A stretch of 64,000 nucleotides of DNA, taken from positions 85,141 to 149,140 of the forward strand of contig PMTF01000022.1 in the NCBI GenBank assembly GCA_003167415.1, given 5' to 3'. Positions within the stretch are counted from its first letter, which is position 1. Each line of letters begins with the position of its first letter. The notes under the pieces were generated by a model. It saw only the letters and a list, made by a program, of their open reading frames with translations. It had not been told where the DNA came from and did no database searches. Positions 23,827 through 31,933 of the stretch are shown one piece after another. The DNA comes from Acidimicrobiaceae bacterium. GTDB lineage: Bacteria; Actinomycetota; Acidimicrobiia; Acidimicrobiales; RAAP-2. The position numbers and the translations under genes are program-made.

Positions 23827-25014
23827 ATGACTGGCACGTTCTCCGACGATCTACCACGACTGCTCGACGACGTTGACGCGTCCATGGTGGAGATTCGACA
23901 CGACCTCCACGCCCATCCCGAACTCGCCTTCCAAGAACGCCGCACGACCCAAGTCGTACGTGACCGGCTCGTCGAACTCGGCTGGGAGCTCGCGTCGTGT
24001 CCTACGGAGACCGGTGCCGTCGCGGTCCTTCGTGGCGCGAAGTCCGGGCGACGAGTCATGATTCGCGCGGACATCGACGGACTTCCGGTCGCCGAAGAAA
24101 ACCAGATCTCCTTCGCTTCGGTAAACGACGGTGTCATGCACGCGTGCGGCCATGACGTCCACACTGCCGGTCTCCTCGGCATCGCCGACGTACTGTCGCG
24201 GCGCCAAGCAGAGCTCGCCGGCGAATTCACGCTGCTGTTTCAGCCGGCCGAGGAGGCGCTGGGCGGCGCGATGGCGATGATCAACGGTGGCGTCTTGACC
24301 GACAACCCGGTCGATGTCGTCATCGGGGCTCACGTGTCATCACTCGCTCCCCTCGGATTCGTCGGAACGAAGCCCGGCGTCATGATGAGCGAAGCCGCGT
24401 CCCTCTCGATCCACATAAAAGGCAAGGGCGGTCACGGGGCGATGGCGAGCGTCGAGGGCAACGTCATTCTCGCCGTCAGTCACTTGGCGCCGCGACTGGG
24501 CGAAGTGGTCGACGGTCTTTCCTTCGAGGGAACCAACTGCGCGTGTTCGGCCGGCGTCATCAACGCCGGCACCGCAATGAACGTAGTACCGCGACACGCC
24601 GTGCTGCGTGGAACACTTCGTACGTTCACCGCCGGGCAACACGTCGAAGCGCTGGGACGATTGCGCACCTTGATGGATGAGGTGGAGGCGATGTTCGTCG
24701 TCGCGTGCTCACTTGATCTGACCGACCTGGCGCCGGCGGTGGTGAACAACGTCGACGTCTACGAACAGGTCATGAAGTCAGCGACGAAGGTCGTCGGGGC
24801 CAGCGGCGTCATGACCATTCCCCCGTTCACACCCAGCGACGACGTCTCGGAGTTTATGAACCGAGTTCCGGGCTGTTACATGTTCATTGGCGGCGCCAAC
24901 GACGACGGCTCGAGCGGTATGCACCACAGCCCGGACTTTCAGGTGCAAGACGGGGCCTGTCGGATCCTGGCCGGCGTCCTGGTCCAGAGCGCGGTCGATC
25001 TCGCTCAGCTGTAG
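23827..25014 (+). CDS. M20-family metal-dependent amidohydrolase (aminoacylase/hippurate hydrolase type)
   Basis: A 395-residue protein of peptidase family M20D. Metal and catalytic motifs are IRADIDGLPV, HACGHDVHTAG (two His and Cys), FQPAEEALGGA (catalytic Glu pair) and, at the C-terminus, GMHHSPDFQV (His ligand). A dimerisation or lid domain (residues about 180-290, SLSIHIKGKGGHGAMASVEGN) lies between the halves. These enzymes hydrolyse N-acyl amino acids, indole-acetyl-amino acids or similar amides in the cytosol. ATG 23827 follows tRNA-Arg(ACG) by about 70 bases, with only a poor ribosome site. The last ten bases overlap the convergent ROK-like gene. Confidence 0.88.
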   Translation: MTGTFSDDLPRLLDDVDASMVEIRHDLHAHPELAFQERRTTQVVRDRLVELGWELASCPTETGAVAVLRGAKSGRRVMIRADIDGLPVAEENQISFASVNDGVMHACGHDVHTAGLLGIADVLSRRQAELAGEFTLLFQPAEEALGGAMAMINGGVLTDNPVDVVIGAHVSSLAPLGFVGTKPGVMMSEAASLSIHIKGKGGHGAMASVEGNVILAVSHLAPRLGEVVDGLSFEGTNCACSAGVINAGTAMNVVPRHAVLRGTLRTFTAGQHVEALGRLRTLMDEVEAMFVVACSLDLTDLAPAVVNNVDVYEQVMKSATKVVGASGVMTIPPFTPSDDVSEFMNRVPGCYMFIGGANDDGSSGMHHSPDFQVQDGACRILAGVLVQSAVDLAQL

Positions 25015-25766
25015 AAGAGCTTGGCGGCGCCGCGAATAGAGGCCTGATTGCCGTTGATCACCACGCGGTAGTTCGACTCGGCGAACAGCGTCGGCGTGAC
25101 CCGTCTCGCGTTACCCCCGGCCAAGTGGACCGTCGTGGCTCCGAACTCGCGCACGAATCCGTCGACCGCCATCACCAGCAGCTCACCCCAGTGTTCTTCG
25201 TTCGTCGAGCGTGAGTGTTCACCGATCGTCTGGTCGTAGGTCTTGCCGCGAACGAACACTTCGGCGCCCACGTCGCGGATCTTGCGCAACGTGCCGTCAA
25301 TGGCGAGGGCGATCCCGAGACCGGTGCCCAAGGTGAGCACCAGTTCGACGCCGTGGCCGTCGATGGAACCCAGGGCGGCCAGCGTGGCGTCGTTCACGAT
25401 CCGCACGTCTCGGCCGGTCGCCTTGCACAGCTCGGCCTGGAGCTCGAAGCCTTTCCACTGGGCTTCGAGCTCGGGGTCGACCTCAGTGGTGACTCCCCCG
25501 GGTCTCGAGAGGTTGCCCGGGCGCACGACGCGACCGTCGATGAACTCACCGGGAAAGCCGATGCCCACGCGCGGACAGGCGCTACTTTCGATCCGTTCGT
25601 CCAGCGTTTCGATGAGACGATCGGGTGAGCACGGGTAGGGCGTCGGACGTCGACGAACGCCCTCGAGCAGTTCACCGTGGATGTCGACGTGACAGAACTT
25701 GACGTTAGTGGCGCCAATATCGACCGCCAAGATCTGATCTTGCACGGGAGTTCGGGGCGGCGCCAT
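25005..25766 (-). CDS. ROK-family kinase-like protein (polyphosphate glucokinase-like)
   Basis: The 253-residue product has the ASKHA phosphate-1 motif ILAVDIGATNVKF, a GIGFPGEFIDGRV segment as in ROK kinases, NDATLAALG with the catalytic Asp position, LVLTLGTGLGIAL (phosphate 2) and VHLAGGNARRV (adenosine). The ROK zinc-binding Cys cluster is absent, and the ExGH substrate motif is not clear; the nearest shape is polyphosphate/ATP glucokinase. It may phosphorylate a sugar, or act on another substrate. It starts 13 bases after the VirD4-like gene and is evidently the last gene of the secretion-like operon. ATG 25766 is preferred to TTG 25769. Confidence 0.72.
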   Translation of the reverse strand: MAPPRTPVQDQILAVDIGATNVKFCHVDIHGELLEGVRRRPTPYPCSPDRLIETLDERIESSACPRVGIGFPGEFIDGRVVRPGNLSRPGGVTTEVDPELEAQWKGFELQAELCKATGRDVRIVNDATLAALGSIDGHGVELVLTLGTGLGIALAIDGTLRKIRDVGAEVFVRGKTYDQTIGEHSRSTNEEHWGELLVMAVDGFVREFGATTVHLAGGNARRVTPTLFAESNYRVVINGNQASIRGAAKLFYS

Positions 25767-25779
25767 CAAGCGATGCTAG

Positions 25780-26934
25780 TTAAGGCTCGCGCACCCCTCG
25801 GACCCGAAGGCGCCGTTCGGTCCACCACGGTTGCAGACGGACTGCGTACGCCGGTCGGTGACCGGCGATCACGGTGCCCGTGCCTGGTGGTCGTTGGCGA
25901 AGGGGCACCGATGGCGGAGCGTCCTTTCGAATCTCGAAAAGCTCGGGCAGGTACTGCGACGCCGAAGGGTCGGCCAGGCCACCGAGCACCAGACGGGTCG
26001 TGTGATTGTTCACGATGGTCGAGGCTCGGGGTCCCCAGCGAGCCTTCAACTGGGAGAAGTCCTGTAAGACGGTCACCAGCGTGACGTCCAGGCCACTCAC
26101 GGTCGAAGCCATCTGATCGAGTTCGTCCAGCGAAGCGACGGTCGCCGCTTCGTCGAGCACCAGGAGGAGTCGCCGTTGGGTCCCCAGTTCGACCCGGCGT
26201 TGCTGTTCTTCCAACACCATGCGAAGCGCTCCACGAAACAACGGCTCGTAGTGCCGCTGTTCCCCGCGCGGGCTGCAGAGGTACAGGGTGTTGGGTCCGT
26301 CGACGACGGCGCGCACGTGAGCCAACGGCTGACGGAATCGCCACGGCATCAGCATGGTCTCGGCCGTCGTCAGAACGCCGTCCATCGTTCTCGGTTCGTG
26401 CGTGAGGAAGGCCTCCAACACGTCGCCGGCCTCACTGTGCCCGACCACGTCGGTCCACCGATCGAAGTCGCGCTTCTCAATGGCCTGGGCGACGTCAAAG
26501 ATGTCGCGCGAGCGCTGAAAGGCCAACATAAGTAAGGAGCCGACCAACTTCGTCGCCAGCGAGTTCCAGAAATCGGTCTCGCCGCGCTCGGCGGTTCCGC
26601 TGGTCAAGTCGCGCGCGACTCGCAGCGCGTGACGAAGCGTCGAGACGCCCTCGAGCGGATTCCACGTCAAGCCGGACTCGCGCCCCGGTTCGAGGACCTG
26701 CACCTCACCGAGCGTGGCGCGCCACTCCTTCGTCGTGGTGATCACGTCGTTCTTCACGCTCGTCACGACCAACGCGTCGCTCCAACGCAACAACGCGGGA
26801 ATCACGAGCGACGAGGTCTTGCCGACTTGCGTGGGACCGACGATGAGGAGCGAACTGCGCGGCGCGAGACGGACCCGCGGTCCGTAACTGAAGCCGTGAA
26901 AGGTACGTCGTCCGAGCGACGGACGGTCATTCAT
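25780..26934 (-). CDS. VirD4/TraG-like coupling ATPase (type IV secretion-like)
   Basis: A 384-residue P-loop ATPase of the VirD4/TraG/TraD coupling group. Walker A is GPTQVGKT at 33-40, and Walker B is LLLVLDEA at 256-263 with an adjacent helical segment; TSVKNDVITTT, WNPLEG and LQDFSQLKARWG are recognisable family blocks. An all-alpha region (about 110-200) is present in the usual place. The N-terminal membrane anchor of classic VirD4 is missing: the protein begins ~30 residues before Walker A. It overlaps the VirB4-like stop by eight bases, so translation is coupled. In conjugation such a protein feeds DNA-protein substrates to the channel; no relaxase is found here, so its cargo is unknown. 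Confidence 0.82.
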   Translation of the reverse strand: MNDRPSLGRRTFHGFSYGPRVRLAPRSSLLIVGPTQVGKTSSLVIPALLRWSDALVVTSVKNDVITTTKEWRATLGEVQVLEPGRESGLTWNPLEGVSTLRHALRVARDLTSGTAERGETDFWNSLATKLVGSLLMLAFQRSRDIFDVAQAIEKRDFDRWTDVVGHSEAGDVLEAFLTHEPRTMDGVLTTAETMLMPWRFRQPLAHVRAVVDGPNTLYLCSPRGEQRHYEPLFRGALRMVLEEQQRRVELGTQRRLLLVLDEAATVASLDELDQMASTVSGLDVTLVTVLQDFSQLKARWGPRASTIVNNHTTRLVLGGLADPSASQYLPELFEIRKDAPPSVPLRQRPPGTGTVIAGHRPAYAVRLQPWWTERRLRVRGVREP

Positions 26935-28108
26935 CGGCGATCGGAGCCCTCATCGCGCGATCGGTATCGATGAAGGCGATGTCTCGCTCGTCCGGGCGCA
27001 CTCGAACGATCGAACGGTGCGCTCCGTAGCGCACGAGCGCGGCGCCCTTGGGCAGCGCCGAGAGATAGCGCTCCTCGCGACAATGCAGTCCCAACGCCAC
27101 GGCCATCTCTCGCGCCTCGTCGGGCGGCTGACGAAAGAGCCAGGCCGTCTCGCACTCGCGCAACAGCCCTTGGGCCCGTTCGCGATGGGCCGAGCCGACG
27201 TCACCGACCGCGGCGACGTCACTCCAGCGATGCAGGACCAGCACGTGAGAAAGGCCCTTAGCGCGCGCCAACTTCCACGAGCCCTGCAACCAACGCAGGG
27301 CGTGCGGATCAGCCAGGAGAGACCACGCCTCGTCGAGCACGAGATAGCCGAGTCCGTTCTCCAGGGCGACGATCTGCTGCGCGGCGGCGATGGCGCTCAA
27401 CGCGGCAACGGAAAACGAGTTCGACGACCACTGCGCCGAAAGATCGAGGACCACGAGTTGACCGGCGAAGACCATCGGCTCGTCATCGCCGTCGAACAGT
27501 CCGGCGAGGTCGCCGTGGATGAATCGGTACAACGTCAGCGCCACGCTCCGTTCCGGGGTCGAGGTCGGCGACGCCAGATGAACGTGCAGTAACTCAAAGA
27601 GGGCACGCAGGACCCGTCGCGGCCGCGGCGAGTCCAATTGCTGCCACACCTCGTCGATGACGTAGTGCTGGTCACTCTTGAGCGTGGCACCTTGGGCACT
27701 GGCGACGAGCGCGCGAAGCAAGTCACGACTCTCGCGATCATTCGACGGGAAAGGACTGCACCATCCGTCGCGACCGAGCGCGACGACGTGGACGCCGTGG
27801 GCCTGCGCCAACGCGGCGTACTCGCCCTTCGGGTCAATCACGACCACGCGGCGACCACGTTCGAGGGCACGATCGAGCGTCATCTTCACCACGGTGCTCT
27901 TGCCCGCGCCAATCGAGCCGGCGACGATGACGTTCGGGTTGGACACCAACCCCGAGGCGTAGGCGTCGAAGGGGTCCAAGACGAACGGCCCGCCGCGCTG
28001 CGCCTCACCGAGGTTTCGACCGAGGAGCCCGGTACCGGCGTCGTGGGCCGGCAACGCCAGAGCGACGAGATCGCGCGACGTCGCCCAGTGCGTCCAGGAA
28101 CGACTCAC
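26927..28108 (-). CDS. VirB4/TraC-like ATPase (C-terminal motor domain)
   Basis: A 393-residue P-loop ATPase. Walker A is GSIGAGKST (64-72), followed by VVVIDPKGEY, a motif typical of VirB4/TraC and HerA-like motors. Walker B is GLGYLVLDEAWSLL with D259/E260. A further conserved LVLHRWSDVAAVGD and a C-terminal PDERDIAFIDT occur. VirB4 proteins are usually 600-800 residues with a large N-terminal domain; that domain is missing or replaced by the SCO6880-like gene just upstream. GTG 28108 overlaps the preceding stop by four bases (GTGA); a GTG/ATG-type start further up (28174) would need a 70-base overlap. It would power assembly or transport at the membrane. Confidence 0.82.
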   Translation of the reverse strand: MSRSWTHWATSRDLVALALPAHDAGTGLLGRNLGEAQRGGPFVLDPFDAYASGLVSNPNVIVAGSIGAGKSTVVKMTLDRALERGRRVVVIDPKGEYAALAQAHGVHVVALGRDGWCSPFPSNDRESRDLLRALVASAQGATLKSDQHYVIDEVWQQLDSPRPRRVLRALFELLHVHLASPTSTPERSVALTLYRFIHGDLAGLFDGDDEPMVFAGQLVVLDLSAQWSSNSFSVAALSAIAAAQQIVALENGLGYLVLDEAWSLLADPHALRWLQGSWKLARAKGLSHVLVLHRWSDVAAVGDVGSAHRERAQGLLRECETAWLFRQPPDEAREMAVALGLHCREERYLSALPKGAALVRYGAHRSIVRVRPDERDIAFIDTDRAMRAPIADE

Positions 28109-29172
28109 CACCCCGGAGCACCAGGTAACTGCGCGCAGTACCACGAGGACTGACGACCAAATCCCGGCTCGCAACGAAGTCCGGACTCGACGGCGCAGCG
28201 GGTGACCACTTTCACGTCTCGTCGGAGCTGTTGGAGCGAGACCGCCCGTATGACGATGAAGACGGCGATTCGCATCAGTGCGGTCCCCTCGACGACGAGA
28301 GACTCGCGTTGGCGAAGGCGCTCGAGGGAGTGCACGGACTGAGCCGTACGTCGAAAGCCGGCCGCCAAAGACGTGACGTCGTCGCTCCCGACACGATGCA
28401 CCGCTCGGGCGGCCAGTCGCTGCGCGCGCACGCCCCCCACGACATCGACGTGCACCACCACGTCCAGCGACGGCGACGCGAACTGCATCCGTTCGAGGAG
28501 TGCGTGTCCGTCAGGAACGGAACTGAAGTCGCGTACGCGAAGTACGCGGATCACTTCGCGCTCGTCTCGAACGTACGCCCAACGCTCCATTAGCCACGCG
28601 ACGCCCGGATCACGGCCGACGCCGGTCGCCTCCAGGGTCAACGCGGTGTTCTCCTTCCAACCCGACGGTGCGCTCACGTCGCTCGGCGCGGCCAAGACCG
28701 TCGCCACGCCGCTCGGGGACGAGCACACGTGCAGTGAGAAGTGACGGGTGTCGTCCGACGTCGCGAGGGCGTCGGCGAACTCCGCCAGCGCCAGCGCGTT
28801 GAGTTGGTCTCGTCCCGAGAGGTCGAGTCGTCCACGATGTTGCAGTTCGTAACCGCGTACCGTTGCATCGCCGTGGGCGTTGATCGTCACCGTCCCGCGG
28901 TTCTGCGACGCTCGAATCGACGACCACCGTGAGCGAACGATGAAGTCGACGGCGATGCGCAGTCGCTCACCCACGGTCAAACCATCTCTCGTCGGCGCCG
29001 CGCACAACAGCAGTCCGACGCCGATGACCAGTTCGATGAGACCGGCGTGCGCGTGCGTGAGCCACTCGCCGAGGAGTCCGACTCCGGCGATGGCGAGCGC
29101 CGCTTGATGACGTCGAACACCAATCCATCGACTCTCGCCGTCGGCCACGCCTAGCCCGAGTAACTCACTCAT
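28105..29172 (-). CDS. SCO6880-like membrane protein of the secretion-like operon
   Basis: A 355-residue protein with two membrane spans close to the N-terminus (HQAALAIAGVGLLGEWLTHAHA and LIELVIGVGLLLCAAP), then a soluble part with RGYELQHRGRLDLSGRDQLNALALAEF and FSLHVCS. This pattern and the place directly before a VirB4-like ATPase are those of SCO6880-family proteins of actinobacterial conjugative elements, which may stand in for the N-terminal part of VirB4 or for VirB3. ATG 29172 overlaps the TrbL-like gene by eight bases. Assignment rests on context as much as on sequence; the usual family length is greater. Confidence 0.6.
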   Translation of the reverse strand: MSELLGLGVADGESRWIGVRRHQAALAIAGVGLLGEWLTHAHAGLIELVIGVGLLLCAAPTRDGLTVGERLRIAVDFIVRSRWSSIRASQNRGTVTINAHGDATVRGYELQHRGRLDLSGRDQLNALALAEFADALATSDDTRHFSLHVCSSPSGVATVLAAPSDVSAPSGWKENTALTLEATGVGRDPGVAWLMERWAYVRDEREVIRVLRVRDFSSVPDGHALLERMQFASPSLDVVVHVDVVGGVRAQRLAARAVHRVGSDDVTSLAAGFRRTAQSVHSLERLRQRESLVVEGTALMRIAVFIVIRAVSLQQLRRDVKVVTRCAVESGLRCEPGFGRQSSWYCAQLPGAPGW

Positions 29173-30277
29173 CGAAGTGCCATCCGACGACCGGACCGAT
29201 CTCGTCCGTGCGGTACGCGACGTGACCGCCTCGGGGCGTCGGAGTGCCGATAGGTGGTGGCAGCTTCTCACCCGTGAACTCGGGCATAGGGGTCTCCGGA
29301 GTCCCCTCCCACATGTCGAGTCCGAGATCGTCGGGGCGCGGTTCCGGTCCGGCGATGGGCACAGCGGGCACCATGGCGCGCGCCGCCTGGGCGGCCGGCG
29401 ATGACGGAATATCAGTGACCGTTTTGGTGAGCCGCGCCCGTACGCCTTCGAGATTGTGCAGCGCCGCCGTCTCCATGAACGGGATCACCTTCAAGAGGAG
29501 AAACGGCGAAAAGGTCGCGAGGATCAACGTGACGGCGCCCGTGATCACCTGCGTCGCCGAGCTTCCTTGCAGTTCATCGAGTCCGAGTGACAGCGTGATC
29601 ACGATGAAGAACTTGCTCGCCGCCACGGCGATGAAAGTCTCGGCGAGGCGCCAACCGAGGCGACGTCCCGCCGGGAACGTGGCGAGCGGAACGATGACCG
29701 GAACGAGCACCAGCAAGAGCGTGAGCACTACGCCGCGAACGATCAACTCGCACCACAACAGCCACGTCCCCACGACAACGGCGACGGCCAGCACGAAGAG
29801 CGCGAAGGCCGGGGTCGCGGTCGCAAGACTCGTCAGGGCATTAGTTATCGTCGCTTGGTGATCGATGACGGTGTTGCTCGCACTCGAGGAAAGTTGGTTC
29901 ACCGTGTCGAGCACGAGCGCGGCCATGGGACGCGCCAGGAAGATCGCCATCACGCAGGCGGGCGCCACACCGAGATACACGCGCCACAGGGACCCGGCGT
30001 CGCCGTGGCGAACGGCTTGCAGCGTCGCGACCAAGAGTCCGACCATCAACAGAGCCGGAGCGAGATTCACGAGGACACTGAATTCCGGTTCCGCGGCACG
30101 GATCACGGTCGAGGACTCACTGGCCGAGGTCAACACGGCGCCCGCCGACGAAAGGAACCAACCGACGCTACTGAGGATCCAGTTGGTGAGGGTGCTGAAG
30201 AAGCCGCCCACGACGGTCGAGGTCACGGCATGCGTGACGCAACTCAACGGACGCAGAATGCACCACAGGTGGCCCAC
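29165..30277 (-). CDS. TrbL/VirB6-like polytopic membrane protein
   Basis: The 370-residue product has about six to seven membrane spans: two N-terminal amphipathic/hydrophobic stretches (VGGFFSTLTNWILSSVGWFL), FSVLVNLAPALLMVGLLVATL, WRVYLGVAPACVMAIFLARP, ATPAFALFVLAVAVVVGTW, LIVRGVVLTLLLVLVPVIVPLA, FIAVAASKFFIVITLSLG and LILATFSPFLLLKVIPF. A ~90-residue Pro-rich cytoplasmic tail follows. This is the TrbL/VirB6 topology, the inner-membrane channel core of type IV secretion. GTG 30277 shares one base with the stop of the DUF6112 gene. The tail ends with a Pro/Gly-rich GEKLPPPIGTPTPRGG motif of unknown role. Confidence 0.78.
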   Translation of the reverse strand: MGHLWCILRPLSCVTHAVTSTVVGGFFSTLTNWILSSVGWFLSSAGAVLTSASESSTVIRAAEPEFSVLVNLAPALLMVGLLVATLQAVRHGDAGSLWRVYLGVAPACVMAIFLARPMAALVLDTVNQLSSSASNTVIDHQATITNALTSLATATPAFALFVLAVAVVVGTWLLWCELIVRGVVLTLLLVLVPVIVPLATFPAGRRLGWRLAETFIAVAASKFFIVITLSLGLDELQGSSATQVITGAVTLILATFSPFLLLKVIPFMETAALHNLEGVRARLTKTVTDIPSSPAAQAARAMVPAVPIAGPEPRPDDLGLDMWEGTPETPMPEFTGEKLPPPIGTPTPRGGHVAYRTDEIGPVVGWHFDE

Positions 30278-30561
30278 TAGTGGACCTTGAGACCCGTGTT
30301 GAAGAAGAAGTTGATCAACGTCGGAGCCGCTCCGATGAGGACCGCCGCGGCGAGCGAGGTCAGCACCGCACGGCGACCCTGCGACGATTGATGCATGTTC
30401 TGCGTGTGACTGCCAACGGCCCACAACGCCGCACCCAGCAGCAGGGCCACCAACGCACCGATCAGGGCCCACGCGGCGATTCCGTTGGCAATCTGTTGCA
30501 GCGCCGCGCTGCCGGGCAGGGCGGACGTCGAGGGACTGAGGTTGACGTTGGCGAACAGCAT
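30277..30561 (-). CDS. DUF6112 family protein, pilin-like small membrane protein
   Basis: The 94-residue protein has two hydrophobic spans (IAAWALIGALVALLLGAALWAVG and VLTSLAAAVLIGAAPTLINFFF) joined by SHTQNMHQSSQGRR, a signature I associate with DUF6112, the small protein that opens secretion/conjugation operons in actinobacteria. Size and topology match VirB2/TrbC pilins without a signal peptidase site. AAGGAGA six bases before ATG 30561 decides the start. It is first of a five- or six-gene operon and is divergent from senX3, with 76 bases between the starts. Confidence 0.78.
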   Translation of the reverse strand: MLFANVNLSPSTSALPGSAALQQIANGIAAWALIGALVALLLGAALWAVGSHTQNMHQSSQGRRAVLTSLAAAVLIGAAPTLINFFFNTGLKVH

Positions 30562-30637
30562 GGTGGTCTCCTTCAAACGGTGAGCGCCCAACGGTCGCTG
30601 GCGCGACCACCGAGGCTTTGTCTGCGAGAATGGTCCC

Positions 30638-31933
30638 GTGCTCGTCGCGCTCGCCCACAACGTGATTTCCAAGTGGCCCCCCGCCGCCCTCTACGGCGCT
30701 GGCGCCGGGGTCCTGATCGTGGGTCTCTTCATCGGCGTGCTGATCAACCGACATCGTGGACACCGCGCCATTGCCCAACGTCTCATGGCGCTCGGCTCTC
30801 GACTCGGCGTCGAGCCCCACGACGACAAGGGCAAGGTCGAGACGGCGCTCAGCTTCCTCGAAGAGGCCACGGGCGTAGCCAGCACGGCGGTCTCGGAGTC
30901 CAACGCCGACTCGTCGCGACTTCGTCAGTCCATGGACTCGCTCCCTCTTGGACTGGTCCTCTGTGACGAGAGCGGCGGCGTTATCTTTCGCAACAAGCAG
31001 GCCGAAGCGCTCATGACCAGTCGCTACGGCGACGCCATCGCCGCCCAGGCCGTCACCGACGTGCTGGCCGAAGGTTGGTCCAACGGCGTCGCCGAGCGCA
31101 CCGTCGACATTTACGGACCGCCGCGCCGAACCCTCACGATCCGCGCCGCCGTCATCGACGACGGCCGTCGGCCATTGGGCGTGCTGGCCATCATCGAGGA
31201 CATCTCCGAGCGCCGTCGACTCGAGGACATTCGTCGTGACTTCATCGCCAACGTGTCCCACGAACTGAAGACCCCGATGGGGGCGCTCGGTCTGCTCGCC
31301 GAGACGCTCCTGTTCGAGACCGACCCCGCGGTGGCGCATCGACTAGCCGAGCGAATCAACTTTGAGGCGTTCCGGGTCAATCGAATCATCGAAGACCTCC
31401 TCGACCTTTCGCGCATCGAGGGTGAAGGTTCCCCCTCGCGCGAGCCGATTCCCGTCGTCTTGATCGTCGCCGACGCCATCGAACGAATTCGCACCGCCGC
31501 CGAGCAACACGACGTGAAGGTGGATTTCGTGGAACCGGAAGCCAGTCTCGTCGTCGTCGGCGATCGACGACAATTGATCTCGGCCATCCATGCTCTTCTG
31601 GAGAATGCGGTCGTCTACTCACCGCGCGGCGGCCTGGTCAGCATCACCATTGACCGCATTGAAGCCACCGTCACCGACGAAGGCGAGAGCGTCGGGCCGC
31701 TCGCCTTGATCGCGATCAAGGACCAGGGTGTGGGCATTCCCGCCAAGGACCTCGAGCGCATCTTCGAACGCTTCTACCGCGTCGATCCCGGTCGGGCGCG
31801 CGAGACCGGCGGCACCGGACTCGGACTCAGCATTGTGCGTCACGTCGCGCAGAACCACGGCGGCAACGTACTGGTGGAGTCACGTGAAGGCGAAGGTTCG
31901 ACGTTCACCCTCGAACTTCCCATGACGCACTGA
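30638..31933 (+). CDS. senX3: SenX3-like sensor histidine kinase
   Basis: A 431-residue kinase: one membrane span near the N-terminus (ALYGAGAGVLIVGLFIGVLI), a PAS-like domain (about residues 92-190, SMDSLPLGLVLCDESGGVIF), a HisKA domain with phospho-acceptor His208 (NVSHELKTPMGALGLLAETL) and a HATPase domain with N box LLENAVVYS, G1 DQGVGI and G2 GTGLGLSI. The single span plus PAS and the KTPMGALGLL H-box match SenX3/PhoR, which control phosphate-starvation genes with RegX3. The regulator gene overlaps its stop by one base. pst genes and phoU are not in this window, so phosphate control is inferred from family. Confidence 0.88.
   Translation: MLVALAHNVISKWPPAALYGAGAGVLIVGLFIGVLINRHRGHRAIAQRLMALGSRLGVEPHDDKGKVETALSFLEEATGVASTAVSESNADSSRLRQSMDSLPLGLVLCDESGGVIFRNKQAEALMTSRYGDAIAAQAVTDVLAEGWSNGVAERTVDIYGPPRRTLTIRAAVIDDGRRPLGVLAIIEDISERRRLEDIRRDFIANVSHELKTPMGALGLLAETLLFETDPAVAHRLAERINFEAFRVNRIIEDLLDLSRIEGEGSPSREPIPVVLIVADAIERIRTAAEQHDVKVDFVEPEASLVVVGDRRQLISAIHALLENAVVYSPRGGLVSITIDRIEATVTDEGESVGPLALIAIKDQGVGIPAKDLERIFERFYRVDPGRARETGGTGLGLSIVRHVAQNHGGNVLVESREGEGSTFTLELPMTH

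Noticed and set aside
25780..30561. An intact integrative conjugative element
   Set aside because: No relaxase, integrase, excisionase, origin of transfer or flanking direct repeat could be found around the secretion-like operon.
29165..31339. A very long minus-strand frame extending the TrbL-like gene upstream across the DUF6112 gene and senX3
   Set aside because: The upstream part is antisense to senX3 and reads as low-complexity Arg/Gly/His-rich sequence; the GTG at 30277 touching the DUF6112 stop is the natural start.
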